DNA of 64,000 nucleotides from assembly GCF_024448505.1 (NCBI RefSeq), contig NZ_JAMOHV010000017.1, positions 21,615 to 85,614 of the forward strand. Reading direction: 5' to 3'. The position numbers and the translations under genes are program-made. This document shows, piece by piece, positions 17,596-27,951 of the stretch; the first letter of the stretch is position 1; every line of letters starts with the position of its first letter. The notes beneath the pieces were generated by a model. That model searched no databases. It was not told the DNA's origin and saw nothing but the letters and a program-made list of their open reading frames with translations. This DNA comes from Stutzerimonas degradans (GTDB lineage: Bacteria; Pseudomonadota; Gammaproteobacteria; Pseudomonadales; Pseudomonadaceae).

Positions 17596-18032
17596 AGTTC
17601 GCGTTCCGCACAGATGATTTCTGCCGAGCAAACCGCCTTGCCATCGACGCTGGCCTGGCACTCGAACTTCCAGATGCCACGCTTGACCCCGAGGAACTTC
17701 GCCTCGAGTACCAGCTGGTCGCCCGGCAGCACCGGCTGGCGAAAGCGCAGCTTGTCGGAACCGACGAAGTAGTACAAGGTCCCATCCGAAGGCGTCGCCC
17801 CCATCATCTTGAAGCCCAGCAGACCAGCGGCCTGCGCCATCGCCTCGATGATCAGCACGCCCGGCATGATCGGATGCTGCGGGAAGTGGCCATTGAAGAA
17901 CGGCTCGTTGATGGTCACGTTCTTGTATGCGCGAATGCGCTTGGCGTCCGTGTCCAGCTCGACCACACGGTCTACCAGCAGAAACGGGTAGCGGTGAGGC
18001 AGGTATTCGCGAATCTCGTTGATATCCATCAT
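17592..18032 (-). CDS. fabZ: 3-hydroxyacyl-[acyl-carrier-protein] dehydratase
   Basis: FabZ dehydrates 3-hydroxyacyl-ACPs in fatty acid elongation and so competes with LpxA/LpxD for 3-hydroxyacyl-ACP. The hot-dog-fold protein has 146 residues from [17 protein letters not shown]. The catalytic histidine is at 49 (FNGHFP) and the glutamate at 63 ([10 protein letters not shown]). Of two adjacent ATG codons I chose the first. It overlaps lpxA by four bases, which fits balancing phospholipid and lipid A synthesis from one transcript. Confidence 0.96.
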   Translation of the reverse strand: MMDINEIREYLPHRYPFLLVDRVVELDTDAKRIRAYKNVTINEPFFNGHFPQHPIMPGVLIIEAMAQAAGLLGFKMMGATPSDGTLYYFVGSDKLRFRQPVLPGDQLVLEAKFLGVKRGIWKFECQASVDGKAVCSAEIICAEREL

Positions 18033-18134
18033 GTCAGCAAAAAGCCCGTAAATGAGTATGGGAGCCGCCATCGCCCGCACCGCCGGCGCAGGCAGGCACT
18101 ACCCTTGAAAAAAGACGGCGATCAGAGAGATAGC

Positions 18135-19193
18135 TCAGGCATCAGAAGCCGTATCCCCATCCGGGGTCACGGCGGCGAGGCGCTTTTCCAACTGCTGCAG
18201 ACGACGCGCCATATCATCGAGGTGGCGAATACGCGCCGCACTCTTGCGCCATTCGGCTGCCGTTTGCATCGCCGTACCGGACGAATAGCTGCCCGGTTCG
18301 GTGATCGAACGCGTCACCATCGTCATCCCGGTCACGAAGACGTTATCGCAGACTTCAATGTGTCCAACCATGCCGACACCGCCCGCGATCATGCAGTTGC
18401 GGCCAATCTTGGTGCTGCCGGAGATACCCGCGCAGCCCGCCATCGCGGTGTTGTCTCCGATCTGCACGTTGTGCGCGATCATGATCTGGTTATCCAGCTT
18501 GACGCCGTTGCCGATCAGCGTATCGGATAACGCTCCGCGATCGATGGTGGTATTGGAGCCGATCTCCACGTCATCACCAATGGTAACGCCGCCAATCTGA
18601 GCGATCTTTTGCCACACGCCCTTCTCGTTGGCGAAGCCGAAGCCCTCGCCGCCTATCACCGCGCCGGACTGAATGACCACCCGCTTGCCGATCCTGACAT
18701 CGTGGTACAGCGTGACACGCGGCGCCAACCGCCCACCCTCGTCGATGCGGCAGCGTGCACCGATGAAACACTGGGCACCGATCACCACATCAGGGCCGAT
18801 CCAGGCGCCCGCCTCGATTACCGCATAGGCACCGATGCAGGCCGAAGGATCGACCTGAGCGTCAGCTGCGATGATCGCGCTCGGATGAATACCGGCCACA
18901 ACCGCCGGTCGCGTCTCGAACAGATGCGAGGCGCGGGCGTAGGCCAGATAGGGGTTTTCGATGACTAATGCCGCGCCGCTATAGCCGGCGGCATCCCCGG
19001 GCGTCAGCAGCACCGCGCCGGCACAGGTATCTTCAAGGAACTTGCGATACTGGGCATTGGCCAGAAAGGTGAGATGCTGCGGCCCCGCGTCCTGAAGCGT
19101 CGCCAAACCGTGGATCGGCCGAGACGCATCGCCACGTAGGGTGGCGCCCAGCAGCTCGGCCAGCTGGCCGAGCGTATACACGATAGAAGACAT
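18135..19193 (-). CDS. lpxD: UDP-3-O-(3-hydroxyacyl)glucosamine N-acyltransferase
   Basis: LpxD adds the second (N-linked) hydroxyacyl chain to UDP-3-O-acylglucosamine. The 352 residues comprise an N-terminal uridine-binding domain (about 1-100), a long left-handed beta helix of hexapeptide repeats (about 105-300) with the catalytic His at about 239 ([11 protein letters not shown]), and a C-terminal helical tail ([19 protein letters not shown]) likely to interact with ACP. It starts two bases after the ompH stop. Confidence 0.96.
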   Translation of the reverse strand: MSSIVYTLGQLAELLGATLRGDASRPIHGLATLQDAGPQHLTFLANAQYRKFLEDTCAGAVLLTPGDAAGYSGAALVIENPYLAYARASHLFETRPAVVAGIHPSAIIAADAQVDPSACIGAYAVIEAGAWIGPDVVIGAQCFIGARCRIDEGGRLAPRVTLYHDVRIGKRVVIQSGAVIGGEGFGFANEKGVWQKIAQIGGVTIGDDVEIGSNTTIDRGALSDTLIGNGVKLDNQIMIAHNVQIGDNTAMAGCAGISGSTKIGRNCMIAGGVGMVGHIEVCDNVFVTGMTMVTRSITEPGSYSSGTAMQTAAEWRKSAARIRHLDDMARRLQQLEKRLAAVTPDGDTASDA

Positions 19194-19195
19194 GA

Positions 19196-19699
19196 TCAGC
19201 GCAGCTGGTTCATGCGCTCGATGACCTGGCGGGTGATGTCGAACTGCGGTTTGACATCGACCACCGCGCCACGCTCGAACACCAGATCGTAATTACCTTT
19301 CTTGATGACCTCTTCCACAGCCTGATCAAGCTTCGGCTTCAGTTGCTTGAGCATGTCCCGATCGGCAACAGCCTTGGCCTCGTTCAGCTCCTTGGACTGG
19401 AACTGGAAGTCGCGAGCCTTCTGCTTGAACTCCAGCTCCAGACGCTCGCGCTCCGCCTGCTGCATCTTGTCGCCATCCTTGACCAGACGATCCTGGATGC
19501 GTTTGGCATCGCTCTCCAGGGTCTTGAGCTTGTTCAACTGGGGACCGAACTTCTTCTCGGCATCCACGGCGTAACGCTTGGCGGCATCGGATTCAAGCAG
19601 GGCCATCTGATAGTTCATCACCGCGATCTTCATCTCGGCGAAGGCCGGAGTCGCAACCAGGGCTGCGACGACGAGGAACAACTGAGTCAACTTACGCAC
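19196..19699 (-). CDS. ompH: Periplasmic chaperone OmpH/Skp (GTG start)
   Basis: Skp-family trimeric chaperones hold unfolded outer-membrane proteins in the periplasm for delivery to BamA. The 167 residues begin with a signal peptide ([21 protein letters not shown], cleaved after AFA). The rest is largely alpha-helical, charged and coiled-coil forming (about 45-125, LETLE-type Lys/Glu/Gln-rich), as expected for the tentacles. No ATG fits the signal peptide: I assign the GTG at 19699, preceded by AGGAG. An upstream in-frame ATG would put non-signal sequence first and overlap bamA. Also called skp or hlpA. Confidence 0.92.
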   Translation of the reverse strand: MRKLTQLFLVVAALVATPAFAEMKIAVMNYQMALLESDAAKRYAVDAEKKFGPQLNKLKTLESDAKRIQDRLVKDGDKMQQAERERLELEFKQKARDFQFQSKELNEAKAVADRDMLKQLKPKLDQAVEEVIKKGNYDLVFERGAVVDVKPQFDITRQVIERMNQLR

Positions 19700-19745
19700 G
19701 GTATACACCACTCCTGAAAAGGCACTGAAGCGCGACGCTGCAGCG

Positions 19746-22133
19746 TTAGAATGTTTGCCCCAGCGAGAACTGGAAGACTTGGGTATCGGCATCGTCCGGC
19801 TTCATCACCGGCATCGCCAGACTGAAGCTCAGCGGCCCCATCGCCGTGATCCAGGTCAGGCCGACGCCCACCGAGCTGGCCATGTCGCCGAAGTCGATGT
19901 CGCTGCAGTCTTCCGAGCCGGAAGGACAGTTGGTATCGAAGACGTTACCGACGTCCCAGAACACGGAGGTGCGCAGCGAACGCTGATCCTTGACGAACGG
20001 CATCGGGAACAGCACTTCCAGACCGCCCTGGACGAGCACGTTGCCGCCGAAGGGCAGCGGATCCTGATCATCGGTGCAACGCCCCGAGGAGTCACAGGCG
20101 CCTTCTGGCAACAGATTCCCAGAAGAATCATACGCCCGGCTTGGCGTGCTGCGTGGCCCCAGACTGCTGTCCTCGAAGCCGCGCACGGAGTTGAAGCCAC
20201 CCGCATAATAGTGCTCGTAGAACGGCAGCCGCGATGTCGAGCCGTAGGCGTCACCGTAACCCAGACGGGTGTGCATGCGCAGGGTGTAGTCCTTGCTCAT
20301 CGGCACGAACAGCTGGCCGTTGTAGTCGAGCTTGTAGAACGACAGATCGCTACCCGGCAACGTCGTTTCGAAAACCAGACTCTGCGAGTGGCCGCGCGTG
20401 GCCAGCACACCGCGGTTGAGTGTCGACTCAGACCAGCCTATCGATCCCTTGAAGTTGAGGAAGCTATCGCCCTCTTCGTCCATGAAGTCGTAGATTTCAT
20501 CGACCGTGTAGCGACCAGTGTCCAGATCGTCCTGCTGCACCGACAAACCGAATGACAGGCGCGCCGTTTCACTGATCGGGTAGCCGATATTCACACCGCC
20601 ACCCAAGCTATCGACGGAATAGCTGGAAACGTCGTAATCCAGCTCGTCGTAGTCAGTGGTGCGATAAAAAGCGTTGTAGCCTAGGCTGACACCGTCTTCG
20701 GTCCAGTAGGGATCGACGAAGCCGAAGTTGTAGCGCGACTGATACTCGCTGCGCGTCAGCCCCAGCGATACCCGGTTACCGGTGCCTAGGAAGTTGTTCT
20801 GACTGATCGAACCACCCAGGATCAGGCCGGCGTTCTGAGCGAAACCAACACTGGCCATGATCGAGCCGGACGGCTGCTCTTCGACGCTGTAGTTGACGTC
20901 GATCTGATCCTCGGTGCCCGGCACCTGCGGAGTCTCGACGTTGACTTCCTTGAAGAAGCCAAGACGCTCCAGACGGGTTTTGGACTGATCAATCAGATAG
21001 GTCGATGCCCAGCCACCTTCCATCTGCCGCATCTCGCGCCGCAGTACTTCGTCCTCGGTCTTGGTATTGCCACGGAAATTGACGCGATTGACGTAGGCAC
21101 GATTACCTGGATCGACCACGAAGGTGATCGAAACGGTATTATCCTCGTCATGAGCCTGCGGCACGCCGTTGACGTTGGCGAAGGTGTAGCCCTCGTTGCC
21201 CAGACGACGAGTAATCAGCTCAGACGTGGTGGTCATTACCTTGCGCGAGAAGACTTGTCCTTCTTTGGCCAGCAGCAGTGCCTCTACCTCCTGCTGGGGC
21301 ACCTTAAGATCACCGCTGAGTTTGACTTCGCGCACGGTATAACGCTCGCCTTCGGCGATGTTCACCGTGACGTAGACATCCTTCTTGTCAGGGGTGATGG
21401 ATACCTGGGTAGAGGTGATATCCATGTTGATGTAGCCGCGATCCAGGTAATAGGAGCGCAACCGTTCGAGGTCGCCTGAAAGTTTTTCGCGGGCGTACTT
21501 GTCATCGTTACGGAAGAAGGACAACCAGTTGGTGGTCTTCAGCTCGAACAGGTCGATCAGGTCCTCTTCAGGAAAAACCGTATTGCCGACCACGTTGATG
21601 TGCTTGATGGCCGCGACCGAGCCTTCATTGATCTTGATCTTGAGGGCCACGCGATTGCGTGGTTGCGCGACCACCTCGGTGTCGATGGTGGCCGAATAGC
21701 GGCCTTGTGCGACGTACTGGCGCTGCAGCTCGTTGCGCACACCTTCGAGGGTGGCACGCTGGAAGATTTCGCCTTCGGCAAGGCCCGACTGCTGCAGACC
21801 GGCAAGCAGGTCCTCGGTCTTGATGGCCTTGTTGCCTTCGATTTCGATGGCCGAGATCGATGGACGCTCGACCACACTGACTACCAGCACGTTACCTTCG
21901 CGGCCAAGCTGGATGTCTTGAAAGAAGCCAGTCTTGAATAATGCGCGAGTGGCCTCGACCAGGCGTCCGTCATCGGCGGCATCACCTACGTTCAGCGGCA
22001 GCGCACCGAATACACTACCGGCGGAAACCCGCTGCAAACCGTTGACCCGGATATCGGAGATGGTGAAGGACTCAGCGTGAACTTCGGCGATCATCAACGC
22101 GGAAATTACCGCAGGTAGCAGCAGACGTTTCAT
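19746..22133 (-). CDS. bamA: Outer membrane protein assembly factor BamA
   Basis: BamA (Omp85) is the central pore of the BAM complex that folds beta-barrel proteins into the outer membrane. The 795 residues have a signal peptide (about 1-20, ending VHA), five POTRA domains (about 23-420) and a 16-strand barrel. The lid-loop motif VRGF is present (GGFNSVRGFEDSSLG), and the C-terminus ends in phenylalanine (FQFSLGQTF), the beta-signal. An extracellular-loop segment rich in Ser/Asp/Cys (about 685-710) looks variable. It lies after rseP by 68 bases and before ompH. Confidence 0.97.
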   Translation of the reverse strand: MKRLLLPAVISALMIAEVHAESFTISDIRVNGLQRVSAGSVFGALPLNVGDAADDGRLVEATRALFKTGFFQDIQLGREGNVLVVSVVERPSISAIEIEGNKAIKTEDLLAGLQQSGLAEGEIFQRATLEGVRNELQRQYVAQGRYSATIDTEVVAQPRNRVALKIKINEGSVAAIKHINVVGNTVFPEEDLIDLFELKTTNWLSFFRNDDKYAREKLSGDLERLRSYYLDRGYINMDITSTQVSITPDKKDVYVTVNIAEGERYTVREVKLSGDLKVPQQEVEALLLAKEGQVFSRKVMTTTSELITRRLGNEGYTFANVNGVPQAHDEDNTVSITFVVDPGNRAYVNRVNFRGNTKTEDEVLRREMRQMEGGWASTYLIDQSKTRLERLGFFKEVNVETPQVPGTEDQIDVNYSVEEQPSGSIMASVGFAQNAGLILGGSISQNNFLGTGNRVSLGLTRSEYQSRYNFGFVDPYWTEDGVSLGYNAFYRTTDYDELDYDVSSYSVDSLGGGVNIGYPISETARLSFGLSVQQDDLDTGRYTVDEIYDFMDEEGDSFLNFKGSIGWSESTLNRGVLATRGHSQSLVFETTLPGSDLSFYKLDYNGQLFVPMSKDYTLRMHTRLGYGDAYGSTSRLPFYEHYYAGGFNSVRGFEDSSLGPRSTPSRAYDSSGNLLPEGACDSSGRCTDDQDPLPFGGNVLVQGGLEVLFPMPFVKDQRSLRTSVFWDVGNVFDTNCPSGSEDCSDIDFGDMASSVGVGLTWITAMGPLSFSLAMPVMKPDDADTQVFQFSLGQTF

Positions 22134-22201
22134 GAAGTCCTTTCTTATTAAACCTGAAAAAATGAACTCGCGTTTGGCGCAACGACATTAAGAAGCCCGC
22201 G

Positions 22202-23554
22202 TCACAGACGGCCGATATCGTTGACCAGCGCCAGCAGCATCACTCCGACGACCAGTGTGATACCGATCTGCATCCCCCACCCCTGGACTCGATCCGACAA
22301 AGGCCGGCCTCGAACCCACTCGACCAAATAGAAGAGCAAATGGCCACCGTCGAGTACCGGGATAGGCAGAAGATTGAGAACCCCCAGACTAATGCTCAAA
22401 TAGGCGAGGAAATTCAGAAAATCCCCCAGACCCGACTGGGCAGAAGCGCCCGCCACTTTAGCAATGGTTATCGGGCCGCTCAAGTTTTTTACCGACAGCT
22501 CTCCGAGCAGCATTTTCTTCAGCGAATCGAGCGTCAGAAGGCTCATCGCCCAGGTTCGCCTACCCCCTTCGACCATCGCCTCGAGCGGGCCGAAGCTAAC
22601 CTCACGCAGCATTTCGGCGGGCCACTCGCCCGCAGCGACACCCGCGCCAAGATACCCCCGAGCAAATGCCCCCTCACCGCGGACACCAAGGGTCAATGCG
22701 ATTTCCTCTTGTCGCCCTTCCCGCTCAACAACCAAGCGAACCGGTTGACCTGGCAGGCTCCCGACCTGGTCGATAACCTGCTGCCAGTCCGCCAACGACT
22801 GGCCATTCAGGCTCAGCAGACGATCGCCGAGAACGACGCCAGCCGATCGTGCCGGCCCCTCGGGGTCAAGCTGCGCGATTACAGGGGCCACCTGAGGACG
22901 CCACGGACGAATTCCGAGCGCACCGATCGGGTCCGGCTCCTCGACGCCCTTCAGCCACTCATGCAGCACAATCTGGCGGTGCTGCTCCTGCGAAGCGCCC
23001 AGCTCGCGCACCGTCAGATCCAGCCTGCCGCTTTCACCGAGACGTCGAACCAACTGCAGATTGACCTCTCCCCAGCCCGTCACCCGCTTCCCGTTGACGG
23101 CCAGGATCTCCTCATCTGCCGCCAGCCCGGCCTGTTCGGCGAGGCTGCCCGCCTCGACCGCGCCAATGACGGGCCTCACCTGCTCACTGCCGAGCATCGC
23201 CAGCAGCCAGAAAAACGCCAGAGCGAGTAGAAAATTGGCCAGAGGTCCGGCCGAAACGATAGCAAAGCGCTGGCGCACAGACTTGCGATTGAACGCACCG
23301 CCGAGCAACGCCCCCGGCACGTCAGCCTCTCGCTCGTCGAGCATCTTGACGTAGCCGCCCAAGGGAATTGCCGCAATCACGAACTCGGTGCCGTGACGAT
23401 CGGACCAACGCAGTAGCGGCTTCCCGAAGCCGACCGAAAAGCGCAGGACCTTGACGCCGCAGCGCCGCGCCACCCAGAAATGTCCGAACTCGTGAAACGT
23501 GACCAGCACACCCAGCGCGACCAGAGTGCCGACAATCATATAAAGCGTGCCCAT
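22202..23554 (-). CDS. rseP: RIP metalloprotease RseP (site-2 protease)
   Basis: RseP is an inner-membrane zinc protease. It cleaves the anti-sigma factor (MucA/RseA type) inside the membrane after the first cut, releasing the envelope-stress sigma factor. The 450 residues show HEFGH at 21-25 in the first membrane segment, two PDZ domains (about 115-190 and 205-290), and the LNLLPIPVLDGGHLLFY motif with the third zinc ligand near residue 400. The gene sits between dxr and bamA, so its product acts in the same pathway that senses faulty BamA output. Confidence 0.96.
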   Translation of the reverse strand: MGTLYMIVGTLVALGVLVTFHEFGHFWVARRCGVKVLRFSVGFGKPLLRWSDRHGTEFVIAAIPLGGYVKMLDEREADVPGALLGGAFNRKSVRQRFAIVSAGPLANFLLALAFFWLLAMLGSEQVRPVIGAVEAGSLAEQAGLAADEEILAVNGKRVTGWGEVNLQLVRRLGESGRLDLTVRELGASQEQHRQIVLHEWLKGVEEPDPIGALGIRPWRPQVAPVIAQLDPEGPARSAGVVLGDRLLSLNGQSLADWQQVIDQVGSLPGQPVRLVVEREGRQEEIALTLGVRGEGAFARGYLGAGVAAGEWPAEMLREVSFGPLEAMVEGGRRTWAMSLLTLDSLKKMLLGELSVKNLSGPITIAKVAGASAQSGLGDFLNFLAYLSISLGVLNLLPIPVLDGGHLLFYLVEWVRGRPLSDRVQGWGMQIGITLVVGVMLLALVNDIGRL

Positions 23555-23567
23555 CGAATCCTCCAGG

Positions 23568-24761
23568 CTAACGCCCGTGACGATCGAGCCAGGAACCGGC
23601 GAGAGCCCGGGCCTGCCGATCTGCCGTCAGTACGTCCTCAAGGCAGCGAGCCGGAACCGATGCCTCGCGATCCAGTACATCACCGATAATACCTGCGATT
23701 TCAGTGAAACGAATCCGCCGATCGAGAAACGCGTCGACTGCCACTTCGTTGGCCGCATTGAGCACCGCCGGGCTGGTACCGCCCGCCTCCGCGGCTTGCC
23801 GGGCAAGGCGCAGACAAGGAAAGCGCTGTTCATCCGGAGCCTGGAAATCAAGCCGACCGATGCGCAGCAGATCGAGCGCGGACACGCCAGAGTCCATGCG
23901 CTCGGGCCAGGCCAGCGCATGGGCGATGGGCGTACGCATATCGGGATTACCCAACTGGGCGAGCACCGAACCGTCGACGTAGTCGACCATCGAATGAATC
24001 ACGCTTTGCGGGTGTACTACCACTTCGACCTGATCCGGCCGGGCATCGAACAGCCAGCACGCCTCGATCAGTTCGAGCCCTTTATTCATCATGCTGGCGG
24101 AGTCGACCGATATCTTGCGCCCCATGGACCAGTTCGGATGCGCGCAAGCCTGTTCAGGCGTAACGCTGGCGAGAGCGGCTGCCGGCAGTTCGCGGAAAGG
24201 ACCGCCGGACGCGGTCAGCAGAATGCGCCGCACACCGACCTCAGCCATACCGCGCGCATAATCGCGCGGCAGGCACTGAAAGATCGCATTGTGCTCGCTG
24301 TCGATGGGCAACAACACCGCTCCGCTGTCACGCAGCGCCTGCATGAACAGGCCGCCGGACATTACCAGCGCTTCCTTGTTGGCAAGCAGGACGCGCTTGC
24401 CAGCCTGCACGGCAGACAAGGTGGGACGCAGGCCGGCGGCACCAACAATCGCAGCCATCACGAGATCCGTTTCCGGATGAGCCGCCACCTCGCACAAACC
24501 GCCTTCGCCCACCAAAACCCGCGTGGACACGCCATCGCGCGCCAACTCAGATTGCAGGACACGCGCCTGAGCTTCCTCCGCCACCACGGCATAGCGTGGC
24601 CGATGCAACAAGCACAGCTTGTGCAAATCAGCCATCCGCGTAAATGCTGTCAGGGCGAAGACCTGGTAGCGCTGTGGATGGCGCGCCACCACATCGAGTG
24701 TGCTGAGACCGATCGAGCCGGTAGCGCCCAGCAACGTAACGAGCAGCGGTCGCGTCACCAT
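23568..24761 (-). CDS. dxr: 1-deoxy-D-xylulose 5-phosphate reductoisomerase
   Basis: Dxr (IspC) converts DXP to MEP with NADPH, the step before IspD in the isoprenoid pathway. I chose the ATG at 24761 ([18 protein letters not shown]; 397 residues), which overlaps the cdsA stop by seven bases; another in-frame ATG nine bases upstream is possible. The NADPH-binding GATGSIG is at about 12-18. Active-site stretches include [23 protein letters not shown], and [23 protein letters not shown]. It lies 13 bases before rseP and feeds precursor to uppS upstream. Confidence 0.95.
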   Translation of the reverse strand: MVTRPLLVTLLGATGSIGLSTLDVVARHPQRYQVFALTAFTRMADLHKLCLLHRPRYAVVAEEAQARVLQSELARDGVSTRVLVGEGGLCEVAAHPETDLVMAAIVGAAGLRPTLSAVQAGKRVLLANKEALVMSGGLFMQALRDSGAVLLPIDSEHNAIFQCLPRDYARGMAEVGVRRILLTASGGPFRELPAAALASVTPEQACAHPNWSMGRKISVDSASMMNKGLELIEACWLFDARPDQVEVVVHPQSVIHSMVDYVDGSVLAQLGNPDMRTPIAHALAWPERMDSGVSALDLLRIGRLDFQAPDEQRFPCLRLARQAAEAGGTSPAVLNAANEVAVDAFLDRRIRFTEIAGIIGDVLDREASVPARCLEDVLTADRQARALAGSWLDRHGR

Positions 24762-25570
24762 GCCCCCCATCCCGCCAGCCAGAGCAGCACTGCAAACAGG
24801 GGAATCGCCGCAGTGAGGCTGTCGATGCGATCCATCACCCCGCCGTGGCCCGGCAGGAGCTGACTGCTATCCTTGATTCCGGCACTACGCTTGAACATGC
24901 TTTCGGTCAGGTCTCCAATTACCGAGACACCCACCACCAACGCTGCGCCCAGCAGGGCCAGCACCAACTCGCGCGCGCTCCAGCCGCGATTTAGCCCAAC
25001 CGCCAGCGTGATGGCCAGGCTGGCCAGCAGGCCGCCGATGAGACCTTCCCAGCTCTTACCCGGACTGACGGCGGGCGCCAGCTTTCGCCGACCGAATGCC
25101 TTGCCGGAAAAATACGCACCGATATCCGCCGCCCAGACCAGAACCATCACCGCGATGATCAGCCAGTTGCCAGACGGCCATTGCTTGAGTATCTGGAGCG
25201 CCTGCCAAGCCGGCAGCAGAATCAGCAAACCGATCAGCAGACTGCCCGGGGCTCCGCCCCAGAAGCGCCGGCTCTGCGGGTAGCCGACCACAAGCGCGGT
25301 TGCCGCAATCCACCAGAGCACCGCCGCAAGCATCAACCAGGGTGCCAGCGCTGGAAGCTGATAAAGCACCGACAGCAGCAGTGCGACCAGAACGGCGTAG
25401 GCAATGCGTACCGGCTGCGCATTGAAGCCCGCGAGATGCGCCCACTCCCAGGCGGCCAGTGTCACGACCAGACCAATGAACAGGGCGAAGGCGATGCCTT
25501 CGAGGTAAAAAAATCCCACGATGGCGACCGGCAACAATAGCGCTGCCGTGATGATCCGCTGCTTCAGCAT
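24755..25570 (-). CDS. cdsA: Phosphatidate cytidylyltransferase
   Basis: CdsA makes CDP-diacylglycerol from phosphatidic acid and CTP, the branch point of phospholipid synthesis. The 271-residue integral membrane protein has about eight hydrophobic segments and the family signature near the C-terminus: [13 protein letters not shown] followed by [20 protein letters not shown]. It overlaps uppS by seven bases and dxr by seven bases, so the three genes form a tightly packed lipid-precursor segment. Confidence 0.96.
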   Translation of the reverse strand: MLKQRIITAALLLPVAIVGFFYLEGIAFALFIGLVVTLAAWEWAHLAGFNAQPVRIAYAVLVALLLSVLYQLPALAPWLMLAAVLWWIAATALVVGYPQSRRFWGGAPGSLLIGLLILLPAWQALQILKQWPSGNWLIIAVMVLVWAADIGAYFSGKAFGRRKLAPAVSPGKSWEGLIGGLLASLAITLAVGLNRGWSARELVLALLGAALVVGVSVIGDLTESMFKRSAGIKDSSQLLPGHGGVMDRIDSLTAAIPLFAVLLWLAGWGAW

Positions 25571-26325
25571 TCGGCTCTAACCTCGTTTTCTACTTGTTCG
25601 CCGGTCTTGCCGAAGCGACGCTGACGCGAGGCAAAATCGACCAGGGCGCGACGCATCGCCTGATGCTTGAAGTCAGGCCAGAACAGATCGGAGAAATAGA
25701 GCTCCGCGTAAGCCAGCTGCCACAGGAGGAAATTACTGATGCGTCGCTCGCCACCGGTACGGATGCACAAGTCAGGTGGCGGCAGATCGCCCGTAGCGAG
25801 ATAGCCCTGAAACAGAGCAGGCGTGATCTCATCGGGATTCAAGCGTCCGGCCTGAGCCTCAGCCGCCAGGTGACGGGTGGCCTGGAGAATGTCCCATTGC
25901 CCGCCATAGTTGGCCGCGACCTGCAGGATGAAACGATGGTTGTGCGCGGTAATCGCTTCGGCCTCGAGCATCGCCGCCTGCAATTCGGGGTGAAATCGCG
26001 AGCGGTCGCCAATAATCCGCAGGCGGATACCATTGTCGTTCAGCTTGCGCGCTTCTCGGCGCAGCGCCCTGAGAAACAGCTCCATCAGCGCACCGACCTC
26101 GTCGGCGGGACGCTGCCAGTTTTCGCTGGAGAAGGCGAACAGGGTCAGCACCTCCACGCCGGACTCGGCACACACCTCGATGACCGCGCGCACCGCATCG
26201 ACACCCGCCTTGTGCCCAGCCACACCCGGCAACAAGCGCCTCTTTGCCCAGCGGTTATTGCCATCCATGATGATCGCCACGTGACGGGGAATATTCCGCC
26301 CAGCGATCTGCCTGACCTTTTCCAT
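25564..26325 (-). CDS. uppS: Undecaprenyl diphosphate synthase (cis-prenyltransferase)
   Basis: UppS condenses eight isopentenyl diphosphates onto farnesyl diphosphate to make the C55 carrier for peptidoglycan and O-antigen synthesis. The ATG at 26325 (MEKVRQIAGRNIPRHVAII) gives 253 residues; one codon upstream is a TTG that I do not use. The catalytic Asp lies in IMDGNNRWAKRR, with FAFSSENWQRP further on and RTGGERRISNFLLWQ toward the C-terminus. A 132-base gap with a GC hairpin (CTGCCG / CGGCAG arms at 26404-26419, no T-run) separates it from frr. Also called ispU. Confidence 0.95.
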   Translation of the reverse strand: MEKVRQIAGRNIPRHVAIIMDGNNRWAKRRLLPGVAGHKAGVDAVRAVIEVCAESGVEVLTLFAFSSENWQRPADEVGALMELFLRALRREARKLNDNGIRLRIIGDRSRFHPELQAAMLEAEAITAHNHRFILQVAANYGGQWDILQATRHLAAEAQAGRLNPDEITPALFQGYLATGDLPPPDLCIRTGGERRISNFLLWQLAYAELYFSDLFWPDFKHQAMRRALVDFASRQRRFGKTGEQVENEVRAEC

Positions 26326-26460
26326 CAAACAACTCTACTTGCGCTGAAACACGCTTCGAACGATGAGAGGCGCAGCAAAAGCCGGCCAAATGCATCGATT
26401 GGACTGCCGCGTCCGGCAGCGGTTTCGTCCATTGTGCCGGCTAGAGATCGAGGATGGCGA

Positions 26461-27018
26461 TTAGACCGCCATCAGATCGGCTTCCTTGCTTTCCAGCGCC
26501 TTGTCGATCTCTGCAACGAACTTGTCGGTGAGCTTCTGGACATCATCCTGCCCGCGGCGCTCGTCGTCTTCGCTGATTTCCTTCTCTTTCACCAACTCCT
26601 TGAGCTGCGCCAGAGCATCCCGGCGAATGTTGCGCACGGCGACGCGGGCATTCTCCGCTTCGGCGCGAGCCTGCTTGGTGAAGCCCTTGCGGGTCTCTTC
26701 GGTAAGCGCCGGCATCGGTACGCGAATGGTGGTACCGGCGGTTGCCGGGTTAAGCCCGAGATCGGAGGTCATGATCGCCTTCTCGACCGCCTGGATCATG
26801 CTCTTGTCGAACACGGTCAGAGCAAGCGTACGCGAATCCTCGGCGATCACGTTGGCAACCTGGCGCAGCGGCGTATCGGCGCCGTAGTAGGACACCATGA
26901 CACTGTCGAGAATGCTTGGGTGCGCTCGGCCGGTACGAATCTTGGAAAACGCGTTATCCAGCGATTCCAGAGTCTTCTTCATGCGCTCCTGCGCGTCTTG
27001 CTTGATCTCGTTGATCAT
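26461..27018 (-). CDS. frr: Ribosome recycling factor
   Basis: RRF, with EF-G, splits the post-termination ribosome. The 185-residue protein (start [20 protein letters not shown]) has the three-helix-bundle domain, with [15 protein letters not shown] near the N-terminus, a beta/alpha head domain (about 31-105, including [15 protein letters not shown]), and the C-terminal helix [23 protein letters not shown]. The ATG overlaps the pyrH stop (ATGA). A longer open frame to 27129 is antisense-style noise over pyrH. Confidence 0.97.
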   Translation of the reverse strand: MINEIKQDAQERMKKTLESLDNAFSKIRTGRAHPSILDSVMVSYYGADTPLRQVANVIAEDSRTLALTVFDKSMIQAVEKAIMTSDLGLNPATAGTTIRVPMPALTEETRKGFTKQARAEAENARVAVRNIRRDALAQLKELVKEKEISEDDERRGQDDVQKLTDKFVAEIDKALESKEADLMAV

Positions 27019-27758
27019 TCGTTCGATTCCTCGATCAGGGTTCCTTCGGCGCCACCGAGCACAATGTTCAGCAGGGCCCCAGGCTTGTTCATATTGAAGA
27101 CGCGCAGCGGCATGTTGTGGTCGCGGCACAGGCAGATGGCTGTGAGGTCCATGACACCCAGCTTGCGGTCAAGCACGTCATCATAGGTCAATTGCGCAAA
27201 TTTCTCGGCGTTTGGATCCTTGAATGGATCGGCTGTATAGACGCCGTCCACTTTGGTCGCCTTCAGCACGACATCCGCCTGGATCTCGATGGCGCGCAGG
27301 CAGGCTGCCGAATCGGTGGTAAAGAACGGATTGCCGGTGCCAGCCGAGAAAATCACGACCTCGCCAGACTTGAGATGGCGCATCGCCTTGCGCCGGTCGT
27401 AATGATCGGTCACACCAACCATGGAAATCGCAGACATCACCAATGCCGGGATATTCGAACGCTCCAGCGCATCACGCATCGCCAGCGCGTTCATAACCGT
27501 TGCCAGCATGCCCATGTGGTCGCCAGTGACGCGATCCATGCCCGCAGCGGAAAGCGCGGCACCGCGGAACAGGTTGCCCCCACCGATGACCAGGCCGACC
27601 TCCACACCGATGCCGACCAGCTGGCCGACTTCCAGCGCCATACGATCCAGCACCTTGGGATCGATGCCGAAGTCTTCGGACCCCATCAGGGCCTCGCCGC
27701 TCAGTTTGAGCAAAATGCGCTTGTAGCGAGGATTGCGTGAACTCATCTGCTGAGCCAT
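27015..27758 (-). CDS. pyrH: UMP kinase
   Basis: PyrH phosphorylates UMP to UDP. It is a hexameric amino-acid-kinase-family enzyme, regulated by GTP and UTP in relatives. The 247 residues (start [24 protein letters not shown]) contain [30 protein letters not shown] and [17 protein letters not shown]. An in-frame ATG six bases upstream sits closer to the strong AGGAG and cannot be excluded. PyrH supplies UDP, then UTP, for PyrG. It overlaps frr. Confidence 0.96.
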   Translation of the reverse strand: MAQQMSSRNPRYKRILLKLSGEALMGSEDFGIDPKVLDRMALEVGQLVGIGVEVGLVIGGGNLFRGAALSAAGMDRVTGDHMGMLATVMNALAMRDALERSNIPALVMSAISMVGVTDHYDRRKAMRHLKSGEVVIFSAGTGNPFFTTDSAACLRAIEIQADVVLKATKVDGVYTADPFKDPNAEKFAQLTYDDVLDRKLGVMDLTAICLCRDHNMPLRVFNMNKPGALLNIVLGGAEGTLIEESNE

Positions 27759-27894
27759 TGGCATGTGTCTCCTGCGGCGTTCAAATGACTAGATTGATTG
27801 GCCAGACAAAAAATATCTGCGCTAGGACACTGCGTGAGCAGTTTGGTGCCCGGCGGCGAGCATAAAGCGTAAATACAATTTGTGCGCTTCTCTG

Positions 27895-27930
27895 AAAAAG
27901 AGGCCGCGCGCGTAAGCGGGCAGCCTCTTC
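27895..27930 (-). terminator. Intrinsic terminator after tsf
   Basis: On the minus strand, AAGAGGC pairs with GCCTCTTTTT around a GC-rich inner stem (CCGC / GCGC region) with a TTAC loop. The T-run follows. It lies about 25 bases beyond the tsf stop and separates rpsB-tsf from the pyrH-frr transcription unit. Confidence 0.8.
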
Positions 27931-27951
27931 GGGGACAGCGGAACCGAGGTA

